From contig JAJEKV010000004.1 of assembly GCA_021234155.1 (NCBI GenBank), positions 14,412,716 to 14,476,715 on the forward strand: a stretch of 64,000 nt of DNA, given 5' to 3'. Position 1 is the first letter of the stretch; the number at the start of each line of letters is the position of its first letter. This document shows positions 42,952 to 54,767 of the stretch, in pieces. A model generated the notes under the pieces. That model did not search any database, had not been told where the DNA came from, and worked only from the letters and a program-made list of their open reading frames with translations. Both the position numbers and the translations under genes were made by a program. The DNA comes from Isoetes taiwanensis. Its lineage: Eukaryota > Streptophyta > Lycopodiopsida > Isoetales > Isoetaceae.

Positions 42952-45215
42952 AGGAACAAGGACTAAACTGTAGATAAAAACTAGCGGGTTAAGAAAGTGT
43001 GGTGCAGATTCTATTCTTTGAGTTCTGGCCTGCTTAGTTTTAAGGAATCATCCAAATGTGGGGTAGCCAGAAGAGAATGAAGCCGTGGCAGAACTTGTAT
43101 TTAAGCTCGAGGAAATGAGCATCTCAAATTTATTAATTTGACATATGGTGTATCATATTCAATTTAAACGATGAAATTTTAAACTATATTGAGATTTTCT
43201 GCTCTAGATTCAGTCAGTCTAATGTTTGAAGAACTAAACTACAAAAGTTTGGATATATTATCTTTGACTTAATTCATGTACCATGATAATGGGAAGCGCA
43301 CATCAATACCATTATAACAAACAAAAAATGTACAAATGGATGCTCATTCCCCCCAAAAGACAAAAGTTTTTGTACAAACATAGCTTTTTGCATGTCAAAC
43401 AGAGGTTGCGAATTTTGAGTCTCTTCACAATACAAAAAGTGCTTTTGAAAAGAACATAAAAAGGTGCTCTCGTTAAGTTTTCTTGAATAGTAGAATTTTT
43501 GCAAGAAAAATAATTTCCCCTTTATGGGAAGATGTCCAATATTTCCGGGCATATAAGGCCTTAGAATTCTCACTAAATGCGTTCTGCATCCTAAGAATAG
43601 AATATCCTAGTATTCTTGGATAATGCCCTAATATGTTGCTTAGGGAAATAAGGCAGAGATGTTAAGTACTAGATCCCACATATAGTCTTAGTATTGTTAT
43701 GATTGAAGGATGTGCTTGCGGCTTAAAGGAGGCCAATGTTGGTGTGATGTTGCGGTCCAGTTTATGAGGAGACTAATGGAGATAAGTGACGGAGTCCAAG
43801 ATGAACACTCCATTTAGTAGTAAGAGGATGGCATACTTCAATTTACACTATGAGCTCACTCTATAAGTCTTGGATGTAGATCATTCAATGGATGTTAGAA
43901 ATGATCAATGACCATCGACGCCTGGTTTGAAAAGAGCTTCAAATGAGATTAAGTTGTTTTGTTTTCTCAATTGTAGAAGCATTCCATAAAAATATGTATA
44001 TTATTGCGGTAGAGGGAAGGATGTGGAAAATGGTGGAGTTTGAAGGAAGTTATGATTATAAAAGAAGAGCATAACAGACACGATATGATATAAAATTAGC
44101 TTAACTCATAAATCGTGGGCGATGATCATGAACTGCATGAATGGTTTTGAAAAACGTCTAGGAACCTGCTGCTTTCCCTCTCCCCACAAAGAAGGAATCT
44201 AACTAGCTATCCATGTTTAAACATTTATCTGTAAAATAGAACTTGAGGTCATCCATGGATAGGACGAGGAACCCCAATAAACTAAAAGAAGAACTTCTTT
44301 AAACAACATAAGAAAGGTAGGTTCTTGTCCATGCATCTAAGCCAACGCAAGGGTGAAGGTTCATGTATATAATCCAATTGTCTCGAGACTTTTGGAGATT
44401 TCTTTTGGGAATATAATTCCCATTTACCTTCAAATGGCATTGTCAAGCTCTCTTAAGGTCAACCACATTCAATGTCCATAGTTATCCAATTATTGCTAGG
44501 TGCAAGTGTTTCATTTACCCGCAATTTTCCTATTGCCTCTTCCATTTACGTCTGAGCAACAATGGTCGTATACACCGTTCCATCTTAATTATCAATTTAA
44601 ATACCTCAAGCAACTATGGTTGTGACACCTCAAGGGTGATCAAATGTTGGCTATATTCTACCTTCTATCTAATTGTTATACGCTGCAAATATGCTTGTGT
44701 TGCATCTATTTATCTTGTTCAAATCTCTAGAGCATATACTTCTCTCATGGATTTATATTTGGTAATAGTTAAGACAGAAATATCATCCCCCAAAGCATAT
44801 GCCTACTTTTACCTGACCCTTTTCAAATGCTATGTCTAGACCAGATTCACCAAAACATAATTCATGAATGATTCGCGCAGATGTGAGGGCACATCTTTCC
44901 TTGCTTCTATCTTAAGTTTGGTCTTGATGGTCATGGGGATACTAGACCTCTAAAAAGGTAACTCTTGAAGAGCAACTGCATGTTTAAGTGAGATCTTTGC
45001 TTACAAAGGCTCTCTCCATAAAGAAGGTATATTTATTTGGAAATTTCCTAGATTAGCTTGCGTTATCAAGTAAAAGAATTCTTCTCGTCAAAGAGTCTCT
45101 GCATTCTTAACCATAATATAAAAAATCCGTAAAATAGAATATTACATAAAAATGAACAGCAAGGGATGGATGCTGCTTGGTTAAAATTTGTCAGAAATTT
45201 ATAGCTAGTTACTTG
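42952..45215. other. Intergenic between two convergent genes
   Basis: AT-rich, with no coding motif, structured repeat or RNA gene seen. Confidence 0.5.
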
Positions 45216-46836
45216 TCAAGTATTAGTCTGCAGACTAATTTCGTTTAACTGTTCCATAACCTGAAGCATTGTTGGCCTATTCTCTGGGTTTGCTTGAGCA
45301 CAACTGATTGCTGTATGCAGCAGCAGTTCTAGCTCCCTCTTATCATAGTTGCTGCCAACTTTCTGGTCTATCAACAATTTCTCTTTGCCTTCCAAAATCA
45401 AGCGCTCTGCCCAATCGACAATGTACTCTTGTTCTAGGAGTTCAGATTTGTCATATGGACGTCTGCCAGAAATAAGTACAAGTAGAATGATGCCAAAACT
45501 GAAGACGTCATTCTTCTTAGTTATATGCCTACTTGCATGTAATCCTTCTGGTGCCTCATACCCTGAAAGTTGCTCAGTGCGGATGGCTCGTTCATTAGAT
45601 TTGCTAGGCCATAATCTGATAGCAATGGCTCATAATTTGCATCGAGGATAATATTACTTGCCTTCAAATTACCATGCACAATCCCTGGACTTGCATGATA
45701 ATGTAGGTATCTGCAAAGCAAAAGAAAAGGCAATATTTAGGAACAAACCAAATCAATTTAGTTGCTCCTTAAATCGTGTTTAAACATATGCTTTACAACA
45801 CTTTCAAGAAAACTTACACCAGTCCTTCTGCAGAACCTTGGGCAATAGCTATCCTTCTCTTCCAGTCCAAGTGAGAGCCATAGGAAAGGGCTCCATTAAT
45901 ATGGGCAAGAAGGCATAAGTTAGGCATGTAATCATAAACAATCATCTTCTCATCACCCTCTGAGCAGTACCCATGTATGCGTAGAATGTTCTTATGGCGA
46001 AGTTGTCCTAGGCTCGCTGCCTCAGATGAGAAATCTATGCCAGGTCTAAACTTATGTTTGCTAAAACGTTTCACTGCAATCTGCTCCAAAATGATAATCA
46101 GCAACAGTGAATATTTAGAATAAGTACACAAAAACTGCACATAACTCATAACAAACTCTACCATTCCCAATAGAATAAGAAGTATGGGAAAACATCTTTT
46201 CGTATAACTGCCATCAATTTACTCAAAACGGGAAAACTATACCATGTTATGCTGAGACCCCAAGAAAGGAAAGATGTTACCATCATAACTTTGCTGTAAT
46301 AATAGTTTCGCATACTAGTGATCAAGATACATAACTATAATTCTTGCTTAAAAAATAGCTCCAATGTGCTTTACAGCAATAGCGACAATTTCGTCCTATA
46401 ATTAGTAAGGTTTACAGAAAAAGCTACTAACCTGCTTTCCATCAGGAAGTTGGCCATGGAAGATGCCAACACGTCCTTCAAGAGAACTTTCTTGTGAATC
46501 GTTTTGTATGTTTTCACGCATATTATTTTCATCATGCACCTGCTTAGTGTTTCTCCTCTTCAACCATTTGAACCATCTGTTACAACAATTTAGCTCTCAA
46601 AACTTAGAAAAACGGGCAATCTTATTAATATCTTTACCGAAGCACGCCTATTTCTAAAGCAGATAAGATTTTACAGATAACCAACTCTTCAAAAGCTAGA
46701 ATCATTGCAAAATACACAGTAAGAAATTGCCATTACAAGAATACATCTCGAACAAATATTAAGGAGATAGAATAATTTAACAAAGCGGAGAGCAAAACCT
46801 TCCAATTCCAGTCCTTTTGAGGAAGTTAATTGCCAT
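45216..46836 (-). pseudogene. Receptor-like cytoplasmic kinase gene with a one-base frameshift and HGN catalytic loop
   Basis: Four exons on the minus strand: 46836-46799, 46576-46432, 46080-45818 and 45710-45216, with GT-AG introns and consistent phases until the last exon. The order is MAINFLKRTGIGR, FHGQLPDGKQIAVKRFSKHK (VAIK-type lysine), RHKNILRIHGYCSEGDEK, IVYDYMPN, then the catalytic loop GIVHGNLKASNIILD. That loop has Asn in place of the proton-accepting Asp. Next come SDYGLANLM and, in a different frame, YEAPEGLHASRHITKKNDVF and SFGIILLVLISGRRPYD to the stop. One base is missing near 45561-45570. With it the protein would be about 313 aa, like the small At3g15890-type cytoplasmic kinases. 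Either this is a pseudogene or the frameshift is a sequencing error in a gene for a pseudokinase. The intact splice sites favour recent loss or an error. Confidence 0.8.
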
Positions 46837-47370
46837 GGCTGCGCCTCTACCGTTGCGAAATCGTTGCTATGTTATTTGGCCCGTCATGAAGAACAAAATA
46901 TAGTTTGCCCTTTTTGGGCGCACTCTATTCTTGGCCTGCGTAAAAAGGCACACATGGCATATTTTAAGCACGTTTTGAATTGCCTTAAAGCATGTTTTCA
47001 CGTAAGAATAATCCATCCTTAACCAAACAGCAACAAAAATGTGTAGGAAATTCTCGCTCTTTTCCTCCAATCACTTTCTGGATAGAACTATATACATCCT
47101 TTTTTACCCGGTTCGAAATGTTAGGGCAGGCCACATTTCTCCATATTATCACCCTTCTTACATCCTATAACTTTGCTGTCTCACATGGCGGCCAAAGATC
47201 TGCTAGTGCCACCTGTTATCAAGTGCTAGTGCTTTATCGCGATCCGAATAGAAAAAAAGGAAATCCGCAAAGTTGCGAAAAATATAGACTTCTTCCCCTA
47301 ACATTTCCAGGGAAATGTTCACGTTTGGTCAATGGCCATTATGCTTGGGGTAAGGCCTGGCGAAAGAACT
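46837..47370. other. 5' flank of the kinase gene
   Basis: Presumed promoter on the minus strand, then sequence with no supported feature. Open frames here lack family motifs. Confidence 0.4.
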
Positions 47371-47600
47371 AATGGCTAGCTAGCCAACAAAACATTACCC
47401 CTAACAAAAACATCCATTTTTGGCAACCCACCGGCGACACATCGGCTTTTCCTATATAAGGATGTCATTTTAGGTGACACTCAGGGGTAGGGGGGAGCCT
47501 AATGGCTAGCTAGCCAACAAACATTACCCCCAACAAAACCCATTTTTGGCAACCGAAGGACACTATTGACTCCTCGAGGATGTCATCTAAAGTGACACCG
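47371..47600 (+). repeat. Tandem duplication, 130-bp period
   Basis: AATGGCTAGCTAGCCAACAA begins at 47371 and again at 47501. The copies continue in parallel through CATTACCCC, CATTTTTGGCAACC and GGATGTCAT...GTGACAC, with small differences. Confidence 0.88.
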
Positions 47601-49779
47601 GAGGAAACGCGTCTTGGGCGATGTTGCCTAAAGCTAATGTCATGGCTTGTGTTTGTTGCCTCGCTAATGTCCTAGCTTGTGTTTTTACTTGGCCTTTAAC
47701 GACCATATAACACCACAGGTTGATGCTTGCAAGAATGTGCATCATTTGCTTTTGTAAATATTTTTGTAACCCCTATTGTGCATGGTTTAGAATGAAGATA
47801 ACACTACTATTCGTCAAAAAATTCTTGTATTCTGGTTACATGCATCCAAAATCTTACGTAAAAAAAGCATTTAATATAACTGCCAATCTTTATCACACTT
47901 ACTCCTAACAATATTGAGCATGAATTCTTTATTGAATGGATTGTCACAATGATGGAAGAAATGTCGAGGGTTAAAGGCCATTCAATATATGCATAAGTTG
48001 TAAATGATTATACATTACAAGAAACTTATCTATACGTTTGGGTGGGTTGAGAAAAAGGGAATGCTTGCTAGGAATTTCAACTACCTAGTTTAGAAAGTAA
48101 GCTATTTCCTCCTCTTGAAATTGATTTGTACAAAATTTGAAAGAAAATGTCAATGTTTATAATATTGCAAGATAAATTCATTGTAGTGCCAGGAACAATC
48201 GTCAGCAAAATGTGAATTGGTGCCATGAACAATTACGAGCAAAAGCTTCTAATCAATAGAGGGGATATAACCCAACTTTAGGTCTACAAATAATGTTTTT
48301 GATGCATCATTGCATTTCCCTAGTTTAAGTTTGCAAGTAATGTTTTCGATGCATGTAGCTGGGGAGGTATGTGCTAAACTTCATGCAATTGAACTTGTTG
48401 AGGTGAAGCCTTCCTGTAATTTCTTGTGCTTGATTCTATTTCATAGTTAATAAGCATACGTTTTGAATATTAATGATAATAACTTGCATTATTCGGAAGG
48501 CACAACAAAACAAAATATGTATAAAAAGTGTTCTCAATATTCAAGATCACAAACAAACTTACTGTACAACAACTAAAAACTTCATCACGTTCATCAAAGG
48601 AAAGAAGGCAATATCTCCAGTTCTATGGCAATTCATAGATTGCATGTCTCGATGCATTTTCTGGTATGATGCACTATTAAATAAACGAGCACCAGAGCAC
48701 CAGACTGATCAAGATTTTCTCAATATGGCAGAAGGAGTACATTTTAGAGGAAGCTTAAAGAATATGGTTTACCGGTCCTATAAGATTTACCCCAACATAT
48801 AAGTTGCTTTGTTACTGCCAGGTCCTTAATGATTTTTCTTTAGTGGCAGTGAATGTGAAGCTATGCTGAGGACATTGAAAATGTATGATCACCGGCTATG
48901 CGTATTGATTAGATGCCTTATATTACTGTCTTCCAAAAGGAAATGCACACTCTTGGAACCAACAGATATTCACTTTGTTGTGATGTTAACTAAGGTACCA
49001 TGAATCAGCATATGCTTAGTTACACTAGATATATTTACTGCTAGCAGGGGCAATTTAGCAATTTCTAGTAGCGACTTCCATCTGTTCACAGCGAAGAGCG
49101 TGTGAAGTCTATTTTGTAACTCAAGGTCGCCATTGTGTTCAAGCTACAAATGTACTTCCTTCTTACAAATTTCTCTTAGTATCACCTTCTGAATTTGTGC
49201 CTTGATGGTCATTATGGCGAAAAAGAAAATGCCCTTTGTGGAGCAAATGGAACAGGATTTGTAGAACAAACAATGGGTACAAACTAATGCTGCCAAATAA
49301 TGTTGTCATTTCGGCTTTATTGATGGTAGCAATGTAGATGAAAGAACTGGTAGCCTGCATAGGCAAAAGAGAGGAGAAATAAAAGCAGTCGACCATGCAA
49401 GTGTGAAAATGAGAAAAAAAACAAAGAAAATACTTAAAGCAATCCACAATTCAAGTCCCAAAATGAGGAAGAGATCTAAATGGAGTATAACTTCCAAAAC
49501 ATGGTCACATTCTGAGGAGGAGAAGTACATTGGAAACATGAGAAGTACACGCAAAGAGAGATTCAAGGAAAACTTCCTTTGTGCCTTATGCCTTCTCCTT
49601 TTCCTTATTGCCACTGTGCTGCGCTTATCCATTTCTCAGTTAGCATGATTGTTTTGTTGTTGCAAACAGGACCAAGCAAACAAACATGGCAAGATGTGGA
49701 ACAACTTTAAAAGTGATGCCAACCCCTTGATCTGAGGTTAGAAACGAATCGAGGCGCTTTAAAACGAGCTTGCCCGGTC
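47601..49779. other. Gene-poor stretch
   Basis: A 109-codon frame at 48473-48802 (+) and overlapping frames near 49163-49648 on both strands show no recognisable family. I regard them as chance. Confidence 0.4.
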
Positions 49780-50265
49780 GCACACGAGCCATAGGGGCAA
49801 AATATTCTGCTTCAAAATCTTCACCCGGGAAAGGGAATACATTTTGTGGGATGAAGCAACCAAAATAAACCGAAGATTAACTAAAACGTAAAGGGCAAGC
49901 TTACCTTGAGGCTGTTTACGTGGCGAGTTGGGGAAAGAAGCATGCCACTCTTCAAGCTATAAGATAATAGGACTCTGGTGATACCTCCAGTTGCCGGATC
50001 AGCCTCAAAGCTTAAAAGGAACGATGACACAGAAGCGTTAAGCCTTACGTTTCCCTCAATTACACACATGAAACCCATTCATCCATGCATCCATCTCTGC
50101 CCCTTCCTCAAACAAAATGAGCATCAAAATCTTGAGGTCGTACATTAAACCCATGTGTACCTCTGTGAAGGAAGAATGCGTACCTGCATAGCATACATGG
50201 CTTCCATTTCGACAGTTCTGGCGGCAAATGCAGAATCCACAATGGGGCTAGAAAATAGATCACCG
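49780..50265 (-). other. Possible exons of an unassigned minus-strand gene
   Basis: Three exon-like pieces have splice-like edges on the minus strand. One, at about 50248-50184, follows TTTTCTAG, encodes PIVDSAFAARTVEMEAMYAM and ends at CAG|GTACGC. A second, ending at about 49904, encodes EADPATGGITRVLLSYSLKS and continues to AACAGCCTCAAG|GTAAGC. A third, at about 49840-49750, encodes APMARVRPGKLVLKRLDSFL. I recognise no family, and no start or stop was fixed. Confidence 0.22.
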
Positions 50266-51540
50266 ACTTAAGGCCAGTAAGCCTTGCTAGATTCAACAGC
50301 TTGAAAAAACCTTTGAAGAAAAAGCAGCAGGGACAGAGACTGTAGCTAAGCAAAAGAAGAAAAGCAGCAAATTACCACCAATGGCTGCCCTTTCTTTTAC
50401 TTCCAGAACTCAACCTAACAGGGACGATTTGGTATGAGCAGGGCTCTGCAAGGGCGGAATACTTAGAAAAATAAGGTCCTACAGATCCGCACAAAAGAAG
50501 CTCCATAAAATGGGTGAGAAAGATCAACTGACTAAATGTTACCTACTACTATCTGGAATACTCGGCTTTGAAAAACCATCTTCCGGCAAGTTTCGACTTA
50601 TATAGGCAGCAAGCAAATTACCGGACCGCTGCACAAATCTCTGATTCTGGTGCACAAATCTCTCGAAAAAAAGGGCAGCGTCGCGTCCTTTGCTTCAAAG
50701 CAAAGCTTTCTGAAGAATCTCCCGCTTGCTTCGAAGCAAAGCTTTCCTCCCAAAATATGGTCATGGTCGTTTTTAGTCTCTAGGTTCCATAGACAGGTGT
50801 CAATACCAGAGCTGCTCAAAAAAATATTACACCCTCAAACAAAAACAAAAAAGAAGACTGCATTATATATGTTAGGATAATGCTACGATGTAGCGGTGAT
50901 TGTATTGTGCCAAACATGTTTAAACACAACACCTAGATCATGCAAAAGCATCTTAAGCTTAACGCATAACGTAGTGGCATTGGCTGCATCGAACATGCTT
51001 AAAAACATCACATAGATCATTCAATCATAGATGTGTCTATGGGGGAACTTAAAATATTGAAGCCACATTATGAGTGACACCCCCAACACCAATTGCATCT
51101 ATGCATTTTCGTAATTTTGAACTTTAAAGGGGTCTTTGAATATGCACCAGGGTGTGTCTCCACATGGGATGTGTATGCATTTGTATACATGGGATGTTCT
51201 TAGCATGTTGTGACTATAATATATTTTCTAAAAGACATAAGAGATCTTGAAATTTCCATGACATTGAAGATGAGAATTTATTCAGGATATTCCCATTAAA
51301 TATACTCTAAAATCAGCATTCAACTTAGACCATTATCGGAATATCCTTATAAGTCTTTGCCAGAAAAACTCTATTATTCTGTGCACAATAATCCTCACAC
51401 AATAGAGAGCATTATTTACAGAAATTTCATTTTCTGACATTGAATGGAAAAGAATTTTAGAACTTGGAGTAGTGTCCATTATAGCAAGTCTTTGATTGCA
51501 TATCTTCTATAAGCAGCATATTCATAGAGAGAAAGAAAAC
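50266..51540. other. Intergenic, no supported gene
   Basis: A small direct repeat GCTTC(A/G)AAGCAAAGCTTTC occurs twice near 50690-50745. Otherwise nothing. Confidence 0.4.
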
Positions 51541-51556
51541 AAATCCAGATAAAGAG
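51541..51556. repeat. LINE target-site duplication, 3'-side copy
   Basis: AAATCCAGATAAAGAG, identical to 52936-52951, immediately before the T-run that is the LINE poly(A) tail on the minus strand. Confidence 0.95.
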
Positions 51557-52935
51557 TTTTTTTTTTTTTTTTTTATGAACGTGGACCTTTATTACTCAAA
51601 AGAATACAAAGAGTACATGGGGGACTCAAAACCCAGTGGAGAAGATATCCACTAGAGCAACACTACCCACCACATACATAACATAGAAAAGCAGAGAATA
51701 CAGGTCACCATGAGCACAACTGTTTGCTATGAGTAGGTGTGAATCTGAAGATATTGCTCCCAAATGACACTTTTGATGTCATCCTTCAAGGAAGAACATT
51801 TGTACGCCTTCAGAATGCAACTACGGGCATCGTTAAGCACTTGTGTATCTGAAAAGAGCTGTCCCTTGAAGATGAGGAGATTCTGTCTCTTCCAGATGGA
51901 CCAGATGATCCAAGCAGATGCTAAGTGGAAAGCCCTCTTTGCCAACTTGTCCCAAGAACTAGGATAGACCCGACAATAGGACCTGTGACTATTCAAGTCA
52001 CAATGGAAAAGACTTCGAAGCCACCGCCAAGCGGGTCGAACATGGTGACACAAGAAAAAGCGATTAAGGCTCAATTGTCTCATCCCTCTGCGTGCAAAGA
52101 GGGCGCATCCACGAGACTTCGGATGAAATCGATGAACAACAAGATGTTTACCCGACGCATCTATGAGTGATCTGCCACCATAAAATGGATAGCTTAGGAT
52201 GAAGCAATTTATCCCATACCCATCGCTGCATCCGCTTTTAACGATGAGGCTCAGAGATAACTAAAGGCCACTTTGGCGATGGAGGCAACACCTCAGGATG
52301 AAGCAGGACCACATACATGGAGTGCACCAGGTGCTCCTCCTTAACACTGCCATGAACCACCCAGAGCTGGGGAGCCACGTCTTGTGGGTGTGGAGGAAGA
52401 GTAGCAGCTACTTTTTCCCAAATGCTCCGGTCCCAACAAAGAAGAAGGAACTTCAATCTGAACTCATTCCACGTCAACAATCTTGTCTCATTATACCATG
52501 TAGATACTGTGAGCACACCTGCTGCTCGCCACCGATGCTGCGTCAATGGATGGACAGAAGAGACAAGGGGACAATCTGCATGACCGTCACCCAAAGGGAT
52601 CCACCAAGAACTGGCTGTAGGATCTGTGTGGGCCATTGGATGGAACTGAAACAAAGTGCGCACAGTCTCCCAAGCAGCTAGCAACCTTTTGAGGAAAGGA
52701 GATGCATTAGGATATGGAGAAAGTGGATAGAATAATGCCCATGGGAGGAGAGGCTTAATGGATGGAGAGCCAAAGAAAATGCACCTCTGTAAAGACTAGT
52801 GAATGAGACGCAGACCTGGAGAATTATCGGCATTATTGAGAATCCGCCACATGAACTTAGAGATCAGCCCCTTGCTCTGGAGAAGAAAGTGAATCATCCC
52901 CAGCCCCCCACAAAGTTTAGGCATAATGCATAATG
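51557..52935 (-). mobile_element. 5'-truncated L1-type LINE (about 1.38 kb)
   Basis: On the minus strand this is the 3' end of a non-LTR retrotransposon. It ends in an 18-A tail (T-run 51557-51574) and is flanked by a perfect 16-bp target duplication. Decoded pieces: MPKLCGGLGMIHFLLQSKGL followed by ISKFMWRIL (the tail of the reverse transcriptase region), STWYNETRLLTWNEFRLKFL, and FHLASAWIIWSIWKRQNLLI, the zf-RVT-like region near the C-terminus. Endonuclease and reverse transcriptase catalytic parts are missing through 5' truncation. Frames are broken between pieces. Confidence 0.92.
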
Positions 52936-52951
52936 AAATCCAGATAAAGAG
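52936..52951. repeat. LINE target-site duplication, 5'-side copy
   Basis: AAATCCAGATAAAGAG, exact copy of 51541-51556, at the truncated 5' end of the LINE. Confidence 0.95.
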
Positions 52952-54230
52952 TGAACACCTGCAAGGACGAGATGATGATTCTTCACAACCCATGTTTGTC
53001 ATCCACCAAAGCGTAAAGCCCCAAACAAATTTAGCACCATCCCTTCTAACAGTTCAACAAATTTAGCCCCAATAGTATTTGTCAACGATATGTAAAAGGA
53101 ATGTGAGTCACCCTGGAAGGCATGCCTTGCACACTTACTTCTAATTTGAAGAACATTGGTAATGTCATGTAGAATAATCTAGCTTTAAATAAATAATCTA
53201 CCGGATTCTTGTATATGAAATCACAAAGATTTGAACATTTGAATCATGACAATAGGATGGGAACATGCTTATCACTTACAGACATGCAAAGATTTTGTAA
53301 ATTCAAATAAGGGGAGCTACCTTTGAGTGCCTCTACTTTGCAATTGTTCTGGTTGGGGCACTAGGTGGAGATTTGACATCTGTTTCATTCATTGCATTAT
53401 GTTAAAATTTGGCAAGTCATCCTCTAGAAGAGAGACCGCGTATGCACTTTTCTTTGTTTGCAGACCATGTTGCACCTTTGCTTTGCATATTTGCAACATT
53501 TCTCTTACTTTGCCTAAATATTATGAAAAAAAGCTACTTCTTTCCATTCCAATCCACTCAAAGGAAACCTTAAGTCGCTATTACCTATCTCTCAGAATTC
53601 CATACATTTTTGCTATAGTAAAACATCTCGAATCTCCACTTATGGCAGAGGAATGATGGAGACAAAAGGGGAAAGGAAAAAAATGACCCTCTATGGAGAA
53701 CGTAATGCACAAAATACGGGGAAGAAATAGGAGAGCAGAGAATCTCATAAAGCAAAGATTCTAGAATGGGACTCGCATGAACCAACAAACCGCCCGACTT
53801 AGACTTGCTTCTCATTCATCTCAGCAGATTTTCTACAATGGTGGATAGTGGGTAGCCGCACACATGCGAACTACCCATAAAAAATAAAGGAAAAATCCAA
53901 TTATATCATTTGGACCCCAACAAAATACAATGCTAATAGAGACTGGGCTAGTGTACCTGTCGAAAGCTTATCACCGGGATTAAAAAACCCCGCCCTTTCG
54001 GGTTTTCGAGGAAAAACCCTAGCCTTCGGCAAGGGGCTTGGACAAACGGAAGGCATAAAAATCGCTCCCAAAACCCACGAATGGAAAAGTCGAAACAGAT
54101 GCCGCTCGCTAACCTGTACCTGCACATCACCAACAAAACAACAAGACAAAACAAACCTCCCGTGGTGGAGGGGCTGATTACGCCGTGTCGCTAAAAAAAA
54201 ATACAATAACAAAGAAGGGGGGAGGGTGGG
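52952..54230. other. Intergenic, no supported gene
   Basis: No coding motif. Contains at 53759-53797 a 39-base segment (TTCTAGAATGGGACTCGCAT and onward to CGCCCGA) that recurs exactly at 54407-54445, between the two 180-bp repeats. Confidence 0.5.
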
Positions 54231-54408
54231 TTCAAAGAGAATAAGGTACCGAGAGAGAAGAGGAAGCGCCGATGAGAAGTCGAAGTAGAAACGCGCCTAA
54301 AATAGCGAACTCCCAACCAGAATGGGCATGCGCCGCCCGCATGCATGCAAAACATGCATGCTCGTCCCATTCTAGAATGGCGATCCGATGTCTCGAATCG
54401 ATGGGATT
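54231..54408. repeat. 180-bp direct repeat, copy 1
   Basis: Almost identical to 54587-54767. The only differences I see are around GGTACCGAGAG versus GGTACTGCTGAGAG. It holds the perfect hairpin GCATGCATG-CAAAA-CATGCATGC, with several CATGCA (RY) words, and the palindrome CCATTCTAGAATGG. Confidence 0.95.
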
Positions 54409-54586
54409 CTAGAATGGGACTCGCATGAACCAACAAACCGCCCGAATACCAAAGGACTTCCTTAACAAACTAGGATCGAGGACGAAGGTCACAGGATGAA
54501 GGCTAAAGGCCGAAAAGGACAGCAGGAAAGAAACGCCAAATTGGCCAAACCAGGCAGGAAGAAGCCCCTCCACTGCCTGGAAACAA

Positions 54587-54767
54587 TTCAAAGAGAATAA
54601 GGTACTGCTGAGAGAGAAGAGGAAGCGCCGATGAGAAGTCGAAGTAGAAACGCGCCTAAAATAGCGAACTCCCAACCAGAATGGGCATGCGCCGCCCGCA
54701 TGCATGCAAAACATGCATGCTCGTCCCATTCTAGAATGGCGATCCGATGTCTCGAATCGATGGGATT
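54587..54767. repeat. 180-bp direct repeat, copy 2
   Basis: Second copy of 54231-54408. Near-identity implies recent duplication. GC content is higher than in the surroundings. Confidence 0.95.

Noticed and set aside
48473-48802. 109-codon open frame as a gene
   Set aside because: AT-rich, no motif, no splice or start context, and no neighbour that supports it.
49163-49648. Overlapping ORFs on both strands (Lys-rich plus strand, hydrophobic minus strand)
   Set aside because: They are mutual shadows in a low-complexity region and neither resembles a known protein.
54191-54729. Minus-strand ORFs MGRACMFCMHAGGACP... present twice, as a duplicated gene
   Set aside because: They come from the 180-bp duplication and have no known domain or continuing exon, so they are treated as repeat sequence only.
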